Assembly: GCA_903913645.1 (NCBI GenBank)
Contig: CAIWMA010000276.1
Span: 1 to 48,118, forward strand
Length of the DNA: 48,118 nt
Reading direction: 5' to 3'
Source: an uncultured Bacteroidales bacterium
GTDB taxonomy: Bacteria > Bacteroidota > Bacteroidia > Bacteroidales > UBA4417
A program made the translations under genes and the position numbers. Under the pieces are notes generated by a model. The model ran no database searches, was not told where the DNA came from, and saw only the letters and a list, made by a program, of their open reading frames with translations. Positions 44,617 through 48,118 of this stretch are shown one piece after another (position 1 is the first letter of the stretch; every line of letters starts with the position of its first letter).

Positions 44617-47600
44617 ATGAGAAAATCAATCAATTTGATCAGACACACTCTTGGGCAGTTCCTGCTTATTGCTGTCTTTTTTATGACCGTGACTTTAGCT
44701 TTTGGGCAGGTCACAACTTCCGGTATCAGCGGAACTGTATCAGACTCAAAGGGCGAAACGTTACCCGGTGCAACAGTTGTAGCTATTCATACTCCGTCAG
44801 GATCGCAGTATGCTACTGTTACTAACGCACAGGGAAATTACAGTATCAACGGTATGCGTATCGGGGGTCCTTACAAAATTACTGTGACCTTTGTTGGTTA
44901 TAAAGACCAGGTATCAGACAACCTGACAATGGCTCTCGGAGTAACATCCAACCTTAACGTTCAGCTGGTTGAAGCCAGTTCGTCATTAACCGGCGTAGAA
45001 GTTGTTTCGAACCGTAGCGATGTATTTAACTCTGATCGTACTGGTGCTGCCGCATCCTATAATGCAAGCAAAATTAATATGATGCCTACTATCGGCCGTA
45101 CAATTAATGATGTTATAAAGTACAGTCCTTATGGCAACGGAAGTTCATTCGCGGGACAGGATTCGCGTTTTAATACATTTACAATTGATGGATCAGTATT
45201 CAATAATGGTTTTGGATTAGGTTCTTCAGCCCAGGCTGGCGGTCGTACCGGTACAACAGCTGTTTCGTTGGATGCTCTTGAAGAAATCCAGCTCAATGTT
45301 GCGCCTTTCGATGTTCGTCAATCCGGATTCTCAGGCGCAAGTATCAATGCAGTTACCAAGTCGGGTACCAATGAATTCCACGGATCAGGATATTATATTT
45401 TCCGTAACGATGGTATTGCAGGTAAAAAAGCTGATGGTCAAAAAATCACACCAGTGAAGATTGATGAGAAAACAGCAGGTTTAAGCATTGGCGGACCAAT
45501 TATTAAAAATAAACTTTTCTTCTTCTTCAATGCCGAAAAATTTACCAGCAGCAAACCGGCTCTGGATTGGTCGTTGAACACAGGAGATGCAGCACAGACT
45601 GGAAACATTTCACGTACAACTCTTGCTGATATGACAGAGCTTGCTACATTTATGAAAACTAATTTTGGCCGTGATCTCGGTGCTCTTGATGGATTCAACA
45701 ATGATGTAACCAGCCAGAAATTCCTTGTCAGGTTAGATTATAACATTAACAAAATCAACAAACTTTCCATCAGGTATTCACACCACAATTCGGAATCAGG
45801 CCAGGTAATAAGCAATAGCAGCAGTAGTAATACTGCAGGTAACGGCAACCGTAGTAACCTGGCTGACGCTATTTCACCACAAAATACTGGTTATAATATC
45901 CAGGATAATACACGTTCAATAGCTGTCGAATTAAACTCGAATGTAAGTAACAAATTTTCGAACAATTTTATTGCTACTTACAATAAACAGATTGAGGACA
46001 GGAATTATCTGACAGATGAGTTCCCAACCATTGATATTCTGAAAGACGGAAAAACTTATACTTCTGTTGGATTCGACCCGTTTACTCCTAGCAATAAACT
46101 GAACTACTCTACATTGAACTTTACTGATAACCTTACTTATTATATGGGTAAACAGACTTTCACTGCAGGTGTGTCGTACGAATATTACAAATCGAACAAC
46201 GTATTCTATCCTTCATCGAACGGAGTTTATGTATATAACTCAATTGCTGATTTCGAAACTGCAGCTCTTGCTTCAAAAACTGATCCAAATAATCTTGTTT
46301 CACCTGTTTCTGTTGCCAGGTATAACCTCCGCTACTCACGTTTGCCAGGTGGAGCAGATCCTTTGCAAGTTTTGAAAGTTTCGACCTATAGCGCTTATGT
46401 ACAGGATGAGTATAAAGCCACTCAGAAACTTACATTGGTAGGCGGATTCAGGTTTGATGTGTTTGATTATAACAACTCAACTGCTACCGATTTTAACAAC
46501 TCTGTTGTTGAAGGTCTTACATACAAAGATGAGAATGGTGATAATTATAAAGTGAGCACTGGTGTATTCCCCAAAACACGTCTCCTCGTTTCACCTAGAT
46601 TTGGATTCAACTTTGATGTATTAGGCGATAAATCCTTACAGGTTCGTGGAGGAACAGGATCATTTGTTTCCCGTATCCCACAGGTTCTGGTTTCAAACCA
46701 GTTAGGAAACAATGGAGTTAACACTGGTCTCATGAGCTATACCAATACAACAGCTTATCCTTTCAGGACTAATCCATCACAATTCTTACCTGCAACAACT
46801 CCTGATATAAGCACATTGCCTGCTTATGTAGTAAATGCTACTGATATGAACCTGAAGTACCCAACCATCTGGAAGACAAACGTAGCTGTTGACTATAAAC
46901 TCCCATGGGGTCTTATTGCTACAGGTGAAGTTATTTATAACAAAACCATTGAAGGACTCAGGTATATTGATGCAAACTTAAAAGCTGCCGATCGCAGTTT
47001 TACAGGACCTGACACACGTGACAGGTTTCCTGGATCTGGAGTTTCAGGAAGCGGTTTAAATGCAGCCCGTTTCATTAACACTCAAACTACCAATGTATTT
47101 GTTGTAAAAAACACCAAAGAAGGTAGTTCTTATACATTAACCGCAAAACTGGAAAAAACGGCAGAAAAAGGATTAAGCGGATTTGTTGCTTATACCTATG
47201 GCGTTGCTAAAGATATCCAGTCTGTAGGAAGTACTGTACAGGCTAATATGCCTACAGTTGATGGACAGAACTATTTAAGCCTTGGTTATGCTGATAATGA
47301 TGTAAGGAACCGTATCGTAGGTATGGTTAACTATAAGATTCAGTATGGCGATAAAACAGGTGGTGCAACAATTCTCACCGTAGGTGTTGTTTCGAACAGC
47401 GGAAGCAAAATTTCATATACTTATGGCAATGACTTTAATGGTGACGGCCAGAGCAATGACCTGATCTATGTTCCTAATTCAGCTTCAGAAATGACTTTTG
47501 CTTCTCTCACAGTTGGTAGCGGAGCTACTGCTCAGACTTTCACCCCTGCACAGCAACAAGCGGCCTATGATATCTATATCGACAACAATCCTTACCTGAA

Positions 47601-47979
47601 AGGCATTCGCGGTAAAGATGCAGAGCGTAATGGAGGTTATTTCCCTTGGTTAAACCGTATAAACTTCTCAGTTGTTCAGGAACTTTATGTAAAAGTAGGT
47701 CCTAAACAAATGAAAAATACAATTCAGTTCAGGTTTGATATTCTGAATGCTGGTAATATGCTGAACAACAAATGGGGCGTAGGTACCGTAAGTACAACAG
47801 CTTCACCTTTAACTGTTGCTTCAATAGATGCAAACGGACTTCCAACATACAAATTGGCTACCCAGGTTGTTTCTGTTGATGGAGTAAAATCAACTATTCT
47901 TATCAGGGATTCATTTGTTAAGAGTATTAATATTGACAATGTATGGCAGGCTCAATTTGGCATCCGTTACATTTTCTAA
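44617..47979 (+). CDS. TonB-dependent receptor, Oar-like, with N-terminal carboxypeptidase-regulatory-like domain
   Basis: 1120 aa; [63 protein letters not shown], plug [49 protein letters not shown]. Confidence 0.95.
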   Translation: MRKSINLIRHTLGQFLLIAVFFMTVTLAFGQVTTSGISGTVSDSKGETLPGATVVAIHTPSGSQYATVTNAQGNYSINGMRIGGPYKITVTFVGYKDQVSDNLTMALGVTSNLNVQLVEASSSLTGVEVVSNRSDVFNSDRTGAAASYNASKINMMPTIGRTINDVIKYSPYGNGSSFAGQDSRFNTFTIDGSVFNNGFGLGSSAQAGGRTGTTAVSLDALEEIQLNVAPFDVRQSGFSGASINAVTKSGTNEFHGSGYYIFRNDGIAGKKADGQKITPVKIDEKTAGLSIGGPIIKNKLFFFFNAEKFTSSKPALDWSLNTGDAAQTGNISRTTLADMTELATFMKTNFGRDLGALDGFNNDVTSQKFLVRLDYNINKINKLSIRYSHHNSESGQVISNSSSSNTAGNGNRSNLADAISPQNTGYNIQDNTRSIAVELNSNVSNKFSNNFIATYNKQIEDRNYLTDEFPTIDILKDGKTYTSVGFDPFTPSNKLNYSTLNFTDNLTYYMGKQTFTAGVSYEYYKSNNVFYPSSNGVYVYNSIADFETAALASKTDPNNLVSPVSVARYNLRYSRLPGGADPLQVLKVSTYSAYVQDEYKATQKLTLVGGFRFDVFDYNNSTATDFNNSVVEGLTYKDENGDNYKVSTGVFPKTRLLVSPRFGFNFDVLGDKSLQVRGGTGSFVSRIPQVLVSNQLGNNGVNTGLMSYTNTTAYPFRTNPSQFLPATTPDISTLPAYVVNATDMNLKYPTIWKTNVAVDYKLPWGLIATGEVIYNKTIEGLRYIDANLKAADRSFTGPDTRDRFPGSGVSGSGLNAARFINTQTTNVFVVKNTKEGSSYTLTAKLEKTAEKGLSGFVAYTYGVAKDIQSVGSTVQANMPTVDGQNYLSLGYADNDVRNRIVGMVNYKIQYGDKTGGATILTVGVVSNSGSKISYTYGNDFNGDGQSNDLIYVPNSASEMTFASLTVGSGATAQTFTPAQQQAAYDIYIDNNPYLKGIRGKDAERNGGYFPWLNRINFSVVQELYVKVGPKQMKNTIQFRFDILNAGNMLNNKWGVGTVSTTASPLTVASIDANGLPTYKLATQVVSVDGVKSTILIRDSFVKSINIDNVWQAQFGIRYIF

Positions 47980-47999
47980 ACAGTTAATGCGTTTTAAGA

Positions 48000-48030
48000 A
48001 AGCATCCGGGGAATCCCGGGTGCTTTTTTT
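48000..48030 (+). terminator. Rho-independent terminator of the TonB-dependent receptor gene
   Basis: AAGCATCCGGG-GAAT-CCCGGGTGCTT followed by T-tract. Confidence 0.88.
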
Positions 48031-48118
48031 ATTCATTTGAATTACGATTTTTGACCGGTACTTATTCCTTTTATTATGCGAAAAATCCTTTTCCTTTTCG
48101 TGATTAACATTGTTGCTA

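Overview
The window is a Bacteroidota-type chromosomal segment. This is inferred from TTG-N19-TAnnTTTG promoters, type 9 secretion (T9SS) C-terminal sorting domains, an UpxY-type NusG paralogue, SprB repeats and an Oar-like TonB receptor. It opens with the 3' part of a 5S rRNA and its terminator. These are followed by a putative porin, a TrmH-family methyltransferase, and a short surface-polysaccharide cluster: Gfo/Idh/MocA oxidoreductase, gmd, fcl, UpxY-like antiterminator and UDP-sugar dehydrogenase. Next comes an 11.4-kb minus-strand gene for a ~3,800-aa secreted adhesin-like protein. It contains 25 head-to-tail 82-aa Ig-like units and 13 head-to-tail 78-aa SprB-like units, with no net indel in either array, and ends in a gliding/T9SS type-B-like C-terminus. 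A divergent OmpA protein with 9 TSP3 calcium-binding repeats follows. The rest holds two more secreted repeat proteins, dnaK, panB, a RluA-family pseudouridine synthase, a receiver-only response regulator, a predicted gluzincin/beta-propeller/outer-membrane protein, several housekeeping genes, pruA, an MFS transporter and a large TonB-dependent receptor. The most unusual non-coding signal is a pair of related split palindromes (AACAATTCTA / TAGAATTGTT arms, 30-33 bp apart) at 3154-3208 and 20513-20564. They bracket the polysaccharide cluster plus giant adhesin, and their outer sequences are also shared (AACAATTCTAGCT and ACATAGAATTGTT). Each encloses a -7-like element. No searches were run; all family calls are from reading the sequence.
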